Positions 30,933-41,564 of a DNA stretch of 64,000 bases are shown here, piece after piece. Location of the stretch: positions 187,091,128-187,155,127 of the forward strand of contig OZ038378.1 in the NCBI GenBank assembly GCA_964036045.1. Reading direction: 5' to 3'. Positions within the stretch are counted from its first letter, which is position 1. Each line of letters begins with the position of its first letter. Origin of the DNA: Eutreptiella sp. 'Long Island Sound 2002'. Taxonomy: Eukaryota > Euglenozoa > Euglenophyceae > Eutreptiales > Eutreptiaceae. The notes beneath the pieces were generated by a model, which was given only the letters and a program-made list of their open reading frames with translations, was not told where the DNA came from and ran no database searches. The translations under genes and the position numbers were made by a program.

Positions 30933-31640
30933 GGGGGAGCTGAAAATGATGCTCAGGGCCATGGTTGCGTCGCCATTCGATTCCCGCGTGCGTGCAAAGC
31001 AGGTGCCACAGACCGGGTGACTGGACGGCCAACAGTGACCCCCGTGGAAATGGGTGTTTCCCCCCTTTTTATCATCAAAACTGACCGAAACCCCCTCCAC
31101 ACCAGGTTTTTTCCTACTGGTTTTGGGGCCGATAAGTAGCAATATGTGGTGCAGAGGGGGTGTTCCGTCACCGTGCGGGAGTGCGCTGCAGACAAACATC
31201 GGTTTCCACCACTCCATTTTCACTGTCAGAATTCTGACAGTGCCCCTTTTGTTCGCACCCCCAGTTGGGCCGCCTAAGGGCGTGGCATCCCCCCCCCTCT
31301 ACCCTCCCCTAAAGCATACGGTCCCAGTCCAGGTTACTTCGCCAAAGAGGGCCAGCACACGCAAGGTGACTTCGGGGGAAAGACAGTAACATTAGCGTGC
31401 CTTTCTCTGTTTGTAGCATAGAAACACTGTCGTGTTGACAAAACAAGGCCAACAGGCGCAGTGATTTGTATGGTAGCACATTTGTATCATACCAATGATC
31501 TCATGGAACTGCCGAACATTGCTGCATATGCATACCGGGATGTGCATGTGTAGAGCGCTTTGAGACCTGCTTGTGCCTCCCCCCCCAATTCTAGGCCTCC
31601 CAAAAAAACAACCCTCAAATTATTCCTTGGGTTGTAGATG
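30933..31640. other. Unique intergenic stretch with perfect 22-bp palindrome
   Basis: No supported gene. CACTGTCAGA/ATTCTGACAGTG (31221-31242) is a perfect 22-bp palindrome, noted separately. A run of C's (31289-31297) and a short T-rich region lie before the next gene; its promoter and first exon may be here. Confidence 0.4.
31221..31242. repeat. Perfect 22-bp palindrome
   Basis: Eleven bases followed directly by their reverse complement with no spacer. A dimeric regulatory-protein site or a chance extrusion-prone palindrome are both possible. Confidence 0.6.
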
Positions 31641-31741
31641 ACAACAACTATGGTCAGGCATGAGACGAATAACAAAGAAGTTGCTCTACTGTCCGCAGGC
31701 AGACGACTCTTTGATATGTTCTGTCTGGCCCGCTCCCGTGC

Positions 31742-31757
31742 TTTCTCTTTTTGCAGA
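31742..31757 (+). promoter_or_regulatory. Candidate 3' splice site
   Basis: A pyrimidine-rich TTTCTCTTTTTGCAG ends at 31757, just upstream of the hydrophobic signal-like segment. If used, the ATG at 31660 is intronic and the real start lies further left. Confidence 0.4.
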
Positions 31758-32526
31758 AATCAGTTTGACGATCAATGTGGCAGGGGCTGTTTTCTTCCTT
31801 CTGCTGGCATCTGCAACCGGTGACAGTGGCGTCGCAAACGCAGGCGTCGAATGTTGGGAGGCTTGTGGCAAGATTTCTGGCGCATGCACCTTCTGTGGAT
31901 CAGGCAAGTGCTGCCGCAGGGGATGGCCATCGAATGGGTGCCTGCCGGACGAAAGAGGCCTTAACAACCACGTATGCATTGCCGATGAAAACGAATGCCT
32001 CACCGACAACGGAGGCTGTGCCCAGATCTGCACCAATACCATGGGATCCCATGTATGTTCCTGCAAGTTTGGATATAAGCTGATTGCGAATGGCGCTAGC
32101 TGTGATGATATTGATGAGTGTGCCCTGGGAACGCACAACTGTCCTGCCAACGCCATATGCAGCAACATTGGGGGAGCTTTTGTTCGCCTATGTAATGCTG
32201 GTTACAGTCCCGTGGTCGATTGTGTAGGAACTGAGTGGAGTATATGGGGCCACTGTTCTGCGGAGTGTGGCGGGGGATCACAGATGCGGACTAGAACATT
32301 TGTGAAGCAGCGTCCAGATGCCGTCTGTGGGGACAGTGTGGAGACGGAGACATGCAACTGACAGAATTGCCCTGTGCACTGCTTGGTGTCCGAATGGACA
32401 CAGTGGACAGTATGTTCTCAAACGTGTGCGGGAGGAAGCAGAAGCCGTCTACGGAGTTTCCATCGGCTGCCACAGAATGGGGGAAGATCTTGTGGGGACC
32501 CTACACAGACAGAGGACTGCTCTACA

Positions 32527-32826
32527 GAAGCCTGCCCGTCAGAGTCTCCATCACCATCGCCCTCTTCATCACCCTCTGAATTGCCCTCTCCATCTCTTTC
32601 GCCATCGAGTTCACCATCACCCTCTGGATCGCCCTCTGCATCTCGTTCGCCATTTCTGTCGGTGTCCACATCACCATCTGGATCGCCATCACCCTCTGAC
32701 TCGCCCTCTCCACCATCGCCGTTCCCTTCAGCCTCACCCCGACCATCGGAATCCCCTTCAGCCTCACAATCGCCATCACCGCGGGAATCACCATCGCCAT
32801 CGCCTTCAAATTCTCCTTCCCCTCCA
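32527..32826 (+). repeat. Ser-Pro-rich coding repeat 1
   Basis: Degenerate TCNCCATCNCC-type hexamer repeats encode alternating Ser and Pro. The pattern is typical of hydroxyproline-rich extended spacers in algal and plant wall or surface proteins. Confidence 0.8.
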
Positions 32827-33693
32827 CCTTTGTGCGTCCTTCGTCCGGGAACCTTGAGCAGTAACCCTGCGTGTAACTATCCCGGTGGTTCTGAGCAGCT
32901 GGTAGCTGGTACAAGGGTTGCTGGATTTGGGTCAGAATTCGGGTGCTCTGCAGAAGCTCTTGCAGCAAGTGTACTGTCATGTGACCGTTATTCAGTGAGT
33001 GGCAGAAATTCGCAACCCAGCGATCCGGGGGAGTTTTTTTGTGCGGACAACTGGGCCTTCTTCTATACTTCCACGGACTGCGAAGAATGTGGGGAAAACA
33101 ACTATCCCGTGACCCAGTGTCGCAGTTCCAGATGCAACCTGCCCCCAGCGTACTATTTGGAAAACATAATCCTTCACGGTGGCTAGCAAAGAACTACCGA
33201 CCACCTTCAAATGTACTGCGCTCAGTCTGAGGGCAGGAAACACGAAGGTTCTTGGTGCTCTCTCTCATATATGGCTAATTTGGGAGACACCAACACGGCA
33301 CATGAGGAGATGGGCTGTAGTCTGGGGTACCACGGCACACCTAATTTGACACCTGATCTTGACTGCGACTGGAGCTGCGACTACGACCCACACACTCTCC
33401 AACCAAAACCCTATACCACCCAAAGACCGTTTTTTACTGTGATTGAAGGACGCACACCCAATCGATGCATTCTTCCAGCAGGATACGTCAGACCCAACCC
33501 CGACTGTAACTCTGATGGCTGCACGGTGCAAGAGTTAGAAGATGCTGGTGCCTTGCAATGTATGCCCGGTTGGGCAACGGCAACGGGAAATCCGAGCATT
33601 GAAGGCACGTGTTATGAAGATGGCGGTGTTTTCAGTGTTCAGTGTCAAGGAAAGGAAGGATGCCAGCAAAACAATTGCAACTGGGTGCCTTCC

Positions 33694-34196
33694 CCCTCTC
33701 CATCCGCATCGGAATCTCCATCTCCATCAGGCTATTCACCTGCATCGGCATCGGAGTCCCCCTCGGAGTCACCGTCACCCTCTGTATCCCCGTCACCATC
33801 GCCATCCGCATCTGCATCTGCATCGGTCTGTCCGTCACCGTCACCATCGCCATCCGCCTCTGCATCTGCATCGGTCTCTCCGTCACCGTCACCATCGCCA
33901 TCCCCCTCTGTGTCACCGTCACCATCGCCATCCCCCTATGCGTCTGCATCGTCCTCCCCGATGCCATCACCATCACCCTCTGCATCTCCATCAGCATCAC
34001 CACCTTCCCCCTCTCCATCTCCGTCAATGCCCTCTCCATCTCCATCTGAGTCGGCCTCACCGTCTCCATCAGAATCACCATCGCCATCGCCATCTACATC
34101 CCCATCTGAAAGTCCGTCACCATCTGAGTCACCATCACCATCTGAGTCTCCATCACCTGCATCGGACTCTCCGTCTCCATCACCCTCTTTTTCGCC
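33694..34196 (+). repeat. Ser-Pro-rich coding repeat 2
   Basis: Longer version of the previous repeat, about 165 residues of Ser-Pro with scattered Ala and Glu, between the Cys-rich region and the second EGF pair. The open frames in other registers and on the minus strand here are by-products of the short repeat unit. Confidence 0.8.
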
Positions 34197-35424
34197 AGGA
34201 CCAGCCTGTGCTGTTGGGGAGAGAGTGTCCAGCAACAAGTGCGTTGCCTGCGCTGCTGGCTTCACGAATGCCCCAGGAGACCTGAGGAATGGGCCTGATA
34301 CCACTTGTGACGATGTCGATGAGTGCGCTGCTGGTGCACACAGCTGTCCATTTTCGACAGTCTGTATAAACTCCGAGGGGAACTTCAGTTGTGCAAGCCC
34401 CGGTCAGTACACTTGTGCAGACGTTGATGAGTGTGCTGCTGGAACGCACAACTGTGGCACCAACGCCAAATGCCGCAACACTGTGGGGTCCTTCACCTGC
34501 TGGTGTAATACTGGCTTGGTTGGCAATGGACAGACATGCGTATCTGCGCCTTCGCCATACCAAGTACTCCACCCGTTCCCATCACTGTCAGATTTCCTTG
34601 CGTTCATGACTGAATCCATTGGATTCACATTCGGCACTATCCCTTCTCAAGCACCAGGTGGTTCAGCAACGATGATGGCAACATATGCTAACATGGCCGT
34701 CAGTGTCTGGTACTCAATCTCGGAAAACCTGCCAGCCTTCAAAATCAATGACCAGACATTTGAGATCACGGACTCGGGTAGTAACGTTCATAGTGCAACC
34801 ATTCTGGTGCATGACTTTGAAGATGCGGAGGCATGTTTGGGATACAACCTACAGCGGCCCTTGGAGTTGCAGCCTGCAGCAATCATGCAAGTTGTATCAC
34901 TCACATGTTGGGACACCTCTGGCAACAAAATATCAGATGGCACCTTCACATTGCAAGTTGATCTTCCACGTAATTCTAGTAGCAACCCTGTATTCAAGCG
35001 CTACAATGATGGATCTGCTGAGCCTAGTGACCTGATCCTAGAAGGGGGCACAGTGGAGAAGTGTGGGTCTGCATGCTACATAGTCACTGCAGTGAAAACC
35101 TCCTCATTTGCAGCATTCACTAGTGTATCCAGCTCAAGCCCAAGCCCAAGCCCAAGCCCTAGCTCGGGCCCCTCATCAACAGGAGGCGATGACGGATTAC
35201 CTTGGCTGGGTCTCTTGGCCCTAGTGGCTGTCGCGCTGCTCGTCTTTGCGGTCTGGAGATTCTGGTCTGCGGTCTGGAGAGGAAGACCAGAAGAAAGCTG
35301 GGAGGAAGAGTAAGATGTACCTATCTCAGAAGAAGAGCAAGGTGAAGGTGATCATGGGTATCCATTTATGTTCACCCCAGCTCCCTCGTTCAATACGCCC
35401 AACCCAGTTCACTACGCAGAGATG

Positions 35425-35735
35425 GATACTATGTCCGATTGCATACTGCACCCAGAGACCTGTGCTATGTTTGACGCAGTACCCCCGGAGGCGTATGCTG
35501 TCTCAGACATATTGCACCCAGAGATGCATGCTATTTCTGAGGTATTACACCCAGAGGCGTTTGCAATGCCCGATGTACTACAACCAGATATATATGCCAC
35601 GTCTAATGTATTGCACCCGGACACACATGCCATGTCAAATGTGTGGCACCCAGAGATGGATGCTATGTATGACGCATTGCACCCAGAGGCATTGCACCCA
35701 GAGACGTCCGCAATGTCTGGCATCTTTGTCCCAGA
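35425..35735 (+). repeat. 33-bp coding minisatellite (11-residue repeats)
   Basis: About nine units with consensus (D/N)-V-L-H-P-E-x-x-A-M-S, in the predicted cytoplasmic tail. One unit is shortened (ALHPEALHPE). The frame is the same as the membrane protein before the TAA at 35311, which supports the tail being part of that gene. Confidence 0.75.
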
Positions 35736-35751
35736 TGCATTCCACGTCTGA

Positions 35752-35822
35752 TGTATGGCACCGTGAGATATAGAGAAGGGCAAGGGCCCCTCTCTACCAG
35801 GTTTTTGGATTGTTGTGCCTAC
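35752..35822. other. Short spacer between surface-protein gene and tandem units
   Basis: Unique sequence; no polyadenylation signal or other feature recognised. Confidence 0.4.
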
Positions 35823-36812
35823 AGTGCTGTGTGGCACAACTGATTGTCCACTTGCACCTGGCCTGGCTGTGCAACTGTGTCTGTTGCATCCAAGGCAATA
35901 CATTTCTCTATGTATTTCACAGAATGCTTCGTGTTTCGGAATTTCAGGTTGTTCCTGCACCGCTGTGAACCGCATGTACGGCCATGGCTCCTTGACATGC
36001 GACTGGCCACAGTGTGCATGTCAATGTATGGGCCAGTTTACAGCATCTGCACCCAGAAGCCAAAGCCCATTTGGGCGTGGAATGCTGTGAATTGTGAGCC
36101 AGTGGTGGCATGCAGTTCAGAATTGGGTACGCACTTTTATGCTGTTCGGCAATTTGCTGTGTGGCACAACTGATTGCCCACTTGCACCTGGCCTGGCTGT
36201 GCACAATTTTGCCCATAATTTTATTTTTTTGGAATTTCTTGGAGAGTGCCATATGAGGCGTGTATTCGCCTGAAGTATGGAGATCCAATTCACAGACTGA
36301 ACCAACAGATCAAACAATCAATTCCTGGGACCAAACTGTTTGCAGTCAACTGTCCACAGCCAAATCTCAGGAAGCGCTGGCACAGAGCGCTGGTAAAAAC
36401 CCTGAATGATCTGGGGAATGTCAAGCCAGCTGCAGACAGTTTGTCTATGGATGCCAGCCTGTTGTTGAATTGCAGGGCAGCAGCTGAAAATGGCAACTGC
36501 AGCCAGAGTAAGCGCCGCCGCGTCGCCTGAACAGGTCGCGCACACTGTCAAAATATCATGTGTTTTGAATATTTTTGAATCCAATTCCTGCGCTATGCAC
36601 ATGTATTTTCAATGAAGTCAGTGAACCAGATGTATAATACACCAGATGGAACACGCCAGTAAAATGACCGATGTCTGCATGTGTGACACACGCACTGATG
36701 TGAGATAAAGAATGTCTCTTTGAATGTCCTGTGTTATCTCACGCTCAGAATGTCGAGAGCCTAGAGTTGGGCCGAAACCGGTCTCGTTTTTTGGCTTTGT
36801 TTGTGGACGCTT
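35823..36812 (+). repeat. Tandem unit U3, lacking its 5' part
   Basis: Begins with TGCTGTGTGGCACAACTGATTG and CTTGCACCTGGCCTGGCTGTGCA, which belong to the middle of the unit (compare 36157-36205). It then jumps back at an 11-base microhomology (CTGGCTGTGCA) to ACTGTGTCTGTTGCATCC, from the unit's early part. The rest is a normal unit. Its hammerhead-like motif (about 36749-36784) has lost CTGATGA but keeps GGCC-GAAAC. Confidence 0.65.
36246..36530 (+). CDS. Small basic ORF of unit U3
   Basis: 94 residues: MPYEACIRLKYGDPIHRLNQ..., LRKRWHRALVKTLNDLGN, a Ser/Ala/Leu-rich middle and the ending SQSKRRRVA, which looks like a nuclear localisation signal. The same frame is intact in unit U4 and broken only by one TGA in U1. 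Substitutions between units are mostly silent or conservative by eye. No domain is recognised; it could be a fragment of a retroelement protein. Confidence 0.4.
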   Translation: MPYEACIRLKYGDPIHRLNQQIKQSIPGTKLFAVNCPQPNLRKRWHRALVKTLNDLGNVKPAADSLSMDASLLLNCRAAAENGNCSQSKRRRVA

Positions 36813-37326
36813 GGGTGTGAGCCGTGTGTGAAGTAGCCCGTGACCACCGCTGATTTTCTGATTGAGGACCCCTTCTCAGGATTTTCCGGCGAGGACAAGC
36901 TCAAAGCTCATCCTAAATTAACTTGAAAATTCAAAAAAACGTCCTGGCTGTGTAACTGTGTCTGTTGCATCCAAGGCAATACATTTCTCTATGTATTTCA
37001 CAGAATGCTTCGTGTTTCGGAATTTCAGGTTGTTCCTGCACCGCTGTGAACCGCATGTACGGCCATGGCTCCTTGACATGCGACTGGCCACAGTGTGCAT
37101 GTCAATGTATGGGCCAGTTTACAGCATCTGCACCCAGATACCAAAGCCCATTTGGGCGTGGAATGCTGTGAATTGTGAGCCAGTGGTGGCATGCGGTTCA
37201 GAATTGGGTACGCACTTTTATGCTGTTCGGCAATTTGCTGTGTGGCACAACTGATTGCCCACTTGCACCTGGCCTGGCTGTGCACAACTTTGCCCATAAT
37301 TTCTTTTTTCTGAAATTTTTTGGAGA

Positions 37327-37611
37327 GTGCCATATGAGGCGTGTATTCCCCTGAAGTATGGAGATCCAATTCACAGACTGAACCAACAGATCAAACAATC
37401 AATTCCTGGGACCAAACTGTTTGCAGTCAACTGTCCACAGCCAAATCTCAGGAAGCGCTGGCACAGAGCGCTGGTAAAAACCCTGAATGATCTGGGGAAT
37501 GTCCAGCCAGCTGCAGACAGTTTGTCTATGGATGCCAGCCTGTTGTTGAATTGCAGGGCAGCAGCTGAAAATGGCAAATGCAGCCAGAGTAAGCGCCGCC
37601 GCGTCGCCTGA
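37327..37611 (+). CDS. Small basic ORF of unit U4
   Basis: 94 residues, differing from the U3 ORF at a handful of positions (for example P for R after ACI, Q for K in GNVQPA). Same basic central helix and SKRRRVA end. Its preservation in consecutive units is the main argument that it is or was translated. Confidence 0.4.
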   Translation: MPYEACIPLKYGDPIHRLNQQIKQSIPGTKLFAVNCPQPNLRKRWHRALVKTLNDLGNVQPAADSLSMDASLLLNCRAAAENGKCSQSKRRRVA

Positions 37612-37821
37612 ACAGGTCGCACACACTGCCAAAATATCATGTGTTTTGAATATTTGTAAATGCAATTCCTGCGCTATGCACATGTATTTTCAGTGAAGTC
37701 AGTGAACCAGATGTATAATACAACAGATGGAACACGCCAGTAAAATGACGGATGTCTGCATGTGTGACACACGCACTGATGTGAGATAAAGAATGTCTTT
37801 TTGAATATCCTGTGTTATCTC

Positions 37822-37872
37822 GGGCTTAGACTGATGAGGGCCTAGTGTTGGGCCGAAACGGGTCTCGTTTTT
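37822..37872 (+). ncRNA. Hammerhead-ribozyme-like motif, unit U4
   Basis: CTGATGA at 37831-37837, the same stem-loop as in U1, GAAAC at 37855-37859 and GTC at 37862-37864. Stem I flanks differ from U1 (GGGCTTAGA before, TCGTTTTTTGGC after); the two bases next to the core still pair. Confidence 0.5.
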
Positions 37873-38018
37873 TGGCTTTGTTTGTGGACGCTTGCATGTG
37901 AGCCGTGTGTGAAGTAGCCCGTGACCACCACTGATTTTCTGATTGAGGACCCCTTCTCAAGATTTTCCATCCAAGGCAATACATTTCTCTATGTATTTCA
38001 CAGAATGCTTCGTGTTTC

Positions 38019-38042
38019 TAACCTAACCCTAACCCTAACCTG
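38019..38042. repeat. Telomere-type insertion in U5
   Basis: Same 24 bases and same flanking GTGTTTC duplication (38012-38018, 38043-38049) as in U2. Confidence 0.8.
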
Positions 38043-38718
38043 GTGTTTCGGAATTTCAGGTTGTTCCTGCACCGCTGTGAACCGCATGTACGGCCATGGC
38101 TCCTTGACATGCGACTGGCCACAGTGTGCATGTCAATGTATGGGCCAGTTTACAGCATCTGCACCCAGAAGCCAAAGCCCCATTGGGCGTGGAATGCTGT
38201 GACTTGTGAGCCAGTGGTGGCATGCGGCTCGGAATTTGGTACGCACTTTTATGCTGTTCGGCAATTTGCTGTGTGGCACAACTGATTGCCCACTTGCACC
38301 TGGCCTGGGTGTGCACAATTTTGCCCATCATTTCATGCTCAAGTTTTGCTCGTTCCAAATATCTTCAGATGGCGGTCAACATTGACGGACCAAGGTTCAC
38401 ACAGGGAGGGATGCTGGTTCTGAGTGCTCAGCCATCTGCTCTGGTCTTGTTGGCATTCTTTACTATTTTTTGCTTTGTGCCTTGCTTTGCAGGATTCGCT
38501 CGGGAATGTGGATGATTCGTCCGGTGGGGTGCCCCTAGGAATTGCATTTCTGCCTCCCCTCCCTAGCCCTGGCTTTGTGTCCTTTTAGTTTTACCAAAAT
38601 CTCACTTTTTACCTGGCCATCTAAAAAAAAGAATTCTGCAGTTTTGACGTTTATAAACATGCGAATGAATGTTTTTTTTTACTTTTTGGGTTTCGTTGGA
38701 ATCTTATTTTTTAGTAGA

Positions 38719-38877
38719 GAATCTTTTTTTTTGGATGCGAAATCTTTTTTTTTGGATGTTTTTGCTCATTTTTTTAGCTGTTTATGCTTATTTTTTGGCT
38801 GTTTTGAATTAGATTTTAGCAGCTTTCCCCAATTTTAGCGCATCTAAAAAAAAGATTTCGCATCTAAAAAAAAGATT
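38719..38877. repeat. AT-rich inverted repeat, copy 2
   Basis: AATC-TTTTTTTTT-GGATGCGAAAT on the left pairs with ATTTCGCATC-TAAAAAAAA-GATT on the right. The left arm has A to G changes relative to copy 1 that leave G-T pairs. Confidence 0.55.
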
Positions 38878-39029
38878 ACCCCCAATTTGATCTGCTCCGA
38901 GAACAGGGGTTTTCCTTCGCTGGGGGACCTATGCAGAGACGTCATTTGAACGGATCACAGGTGATGCCTGGATTTTGTAAAGTAGGGCACTCAAGCTGGA
39001 ACACCCTGGAACAAATAGGGACAGACCTA

Positions 39030-40290
39030 GGAGCAGTGGTATTGCCGCCAATGGCTGCTGATTTCATCAGACAGGTCCAGGCATGCTTGAGGGAGGCAGC
39101 AATGACTAGTTCTGATACGGTAGATGAAACGTTGTCCGGAGTAACAGGTGCCGTTGCCTCGGTCCGCGTGAACACACAACTGTGGCTTGTGGGGGACGTG
39201 GTGTGTGCGGGGACTCCATGACAGCATGGGTGATGAAGCAAGTTTGATTTTGACACACCCCCCCCCTTTCCCCTCAGCTTCGACCACCAACCCCCTGTCC
39301 ACCCCTCTAGACCCCCTCTGGAGCGCCAGATTAGCAAGAACAGGCGCTATACAAATGTTGTTTGTTGCCCAGACATGTTAAGTGCAATCGTCAGTCCGCG
39401 GACAAGGGGCCCCTGGCGCAAGATGCTGCCACCCAAATTGAGCACTGTGTCCGATCCATCTACTCCTCAAGCGGGGCTGCTAGCCTTGCTAGCGGTGCCC
39501 CACTCAGCAATGAGTGTGGGCGCAGCGTGGAACCGCGTGGCCACCAGCGTCTGGTGGCCCGTTGTGGAAGCCCCGGGAGTGAAGTTGCGGTACACAATGT
39601 GAAATGTGGGGTGTGGTCCGAGGACCTTTCTACATAAAGGACGTGTTGTTGCCGTGCATTGACACTGAGGTTACTGTTAAGTGGGCCACAGATAAGAACC
39701 ACACAAAGGTTACCGCCTCGGAGGTCCAGGAGAACGAAGAAGCAGCATGGGCAGCTTTCCACAAAGCCCAGATGAGTTCATCTCCTGGTTCCGCAACGGG
39801 CACTCGATCTGGAAATTCTGATACCTCCTCAGAGCCGGCCTTGTTTCCTGAATCCACAACACAACCAGCCCCCCTCCCCTCCCCTACCGCTTAGGCGGCT
39901 CAAGTCGCATGGTCAAAAATAACAGAAAAGGTAGGAAAAAGACAGGTTTCAGAAAGCATCAAATAATAATCATTTTGATGGATATGTGTGGACCGTCGCA
40001 ACCCATTACCATAAAATAAATATTGTCGTAGAGATGACACGTCCCATGGGTCATCTACGGAAAAGTATTGTTTTGTGTCCATTCTTTGCGCGAGGCCTCT
40101 CCCAAAGGCGCTCATTTGTGTCAGATTAATGTACTGCAGCGCAATGCATTAGGCGTATGTGAGGTCGCTCGGCAGCTTCTGACTCTGACTATGAAGAGCC
40201 CCTACCGCAACCCAAACCAGCTGAACCATGACAACGTGCCGAAGAAGATGTCCAACTGGACAACACTGAAGATCTTGCACACGGGGCTGT
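39030..40290 (+). pseudogene. Broken unknown gene, copy 2
   Basis: Counterpart of 10060-11283. The open piece 39604-39894 reads DTEVTVKWATDKNHTKVTASE and the same Ser/Pro tail. There is a small extra segment near 40076-40120 compared with copy 1. Frames are broken at different places in the two copies, so decay continued after duplication. Confidence 0.35.
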
Positions 40291-41562
40291 AGAAGATTTT
40301 CTTTCGTGGTTGTGCAAATATCGGCCCCAATTGGTTGCTTATGAAACCTGCCTGCAATGTGATGGGTGGAATACACTACAATCATTGAAGCTTTTGACGC
40401 CGGAGGACATTGCGCAAATGAATATTGTGCTGGGACATCAACGCTTGATGGTGGGGACACACTGAAGGATTGCAGCTACGGTGCTTGGCATGGTGGGGCA
40501 CCAACCCCCTTTTTTTTTGTTGGCCCGGAATTGACCGGGGGGTCTTTTGCAACACATTATGCCCTTAAACATAAATTTGACGAGCACCATTTTTCCTAAA
40601 AGAGCTGTGGTCTGCAGTGGTGGTCAACCATGCGCAACCGTGCGTTGCCCTCACAACCAACCGTGCGCAACCGTGCACCCGAAGAAAGTAGTTTTGTGCA
40701 ATCGTACACGCACAGCTTTAACCACATCTCTGATCCCATTTTCATTTTTTTCGGATTTTGGGTCTAGGTCACTTCCGAGGCCTGGGGGTCAATAGGTCGG
40801 TAGGACTTTGGGGGTAGAAACCAAGTGCTATTGGAATTAGAATTCCAAGAAAATTCAGTTTTTGTAAATTAGAAATTGGAAGGCGGAGCATTCAGAATGG
40901 TTTTGGATTGCTATTGCTGTCGGTATATAGACTTTGTTTTGAATGTTGTGTGGTGTGGCGTAGCTTAGTGTGGTGTGGTGTGTTGTGGTGTGGTGCACAA
41001 TGTTCCGTAACACCTCTTTTCCTTGGCCCTTAAAGAATGTTGGTTCGGGGTTAGGGTTAGGGTCACCGACTTGGTGGAACCAGGCTTGGTTTTATAACCC
41101 TCTTTAGTGTCTAGGGTGGACCCACTAAGTTTAGCAAGCAAGCAGCAAGCAACCAGCACACGCGAAATGGGCAAAAATCACAGCTCGGTCGTGGTGCTTT
41201 GGATTCAGCCAACATGTTGGTGAATGCTACCTATGGGTGTGAGGGACAACCACACGAAGTATGAGCCAAAAACCCAACAGTGGCGGCCAGGAAAGGGCGT
41301 CGCAAGTGCCGGAACTCCATTTCAAAAGATGCAATTTAGGGTCAAAATAGGGTTAGGGGCAGCGAGCTGGTGGAAACAATCTCGGTTTGATAACCCTCTT
41401 TAGTGTCTACGGTGGACCCACTAGGTTTACCTAGCAAGCAACTAGCAGCAAGCAGCAAGCAAGCAGCAAGCAAGCAGCAAGCAAGCAGCAAGCAAGGTGT
41501 TTCGGATTCGGCCAAAGTTTTGGTGGATGCTACCTATAGGTGTGAGGAACAACCACACAAAC
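40291..41562. repeat. Noncoding repeat region, copy 2
   Basis: Counterpart of 11284-12396, including the TGTGG tract (40945-40998), GGGTTAGGGTTAGGGT (41047-41062) and AGCA tracts (41133-41153, 41432-41496). A 150-base stretch at about 40400-40590 is present only here. No gene supported. Confidence 0.5.
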
Positions 41563-41564
41563 TA

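Larger units (their letters stand above)
31660..35751 (+). pseudogene. Multidomain surface protein: EGF, TSP1, Ser-Pro, EGF, membrane helix, 11-residue repeats; three in-frame stops
   Basis: One frame, without any frameshift, codes from 31660 to the TGA at 35749. In order: a hydrophobic AGAVFFLLLASA (signal or anchor), an EGF-like module (ENECLTDNGGCAQIC), a calcium-binding EGF (DIDECALGTHNC), two TSP1 repeats (WSIWGHCSAECGGGS; WTQWTVCSQTCAGGS), a Ser-Pro spacer (32527-32826), a Cys-rich region (to about 33690), a longer Ser-Pro spacer (33694-34196), two more EGF modules (DVDECAAGAHSC; DVDECAAGTHNC), a 180-residue ordered domain, one membrane helix (LGLLALVAVALLVFAVW) and a tail of 11-residue repeats. 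A CTTTTTGCAG just before 31758 looks like a 3' splice site, so the true first exon may be upstream. Stops TGA (32359), TAG (33184) and TAA (35311) interrupt it. Probably cell-surface adhesion. A young pseudogene is most likely; readthrough cannot be excluded. Confidence 0.7.
36813..37893 (+). repeat. Tandem unit U4 (1081 bp)
   Basis: Complete unit from GTGAGCCGTGTGTGAAG to GTGGACGCTT, joined directly to U5. It has no telomeric insertion at the GTGTTTC site. It keeps both the small basic ORF and the hammerhead-like motif. Confidence 0.75.

Noticed and set aside
32359-32361. In-frame TGA as a selenocysteine codon
   Set aside because: The position is a non-cysteine site between C-N and Q-N-C-P of a TSP1 repeat, no SECIS-like structure was noticed, and two other stop codons of different type interrupt the same gene.
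33632-34300. Minus-strand and alternate-frame ORFs across the Ser-Pro repeats (Met/Glu- or His/Arg-rich)
   Set aside because: They are by-products of a hexamer-like repeat being open in all frames. Only frame 1 connects recognisable domains on both sides.
31660-35751. A nuclear genetic code with reassigned stops
   Set aside because: Only three stops occur in about 1360 codons and CAA/CAG/TGG are used normally. Small ORFs in the window end at ordinary stops of all three kinds.
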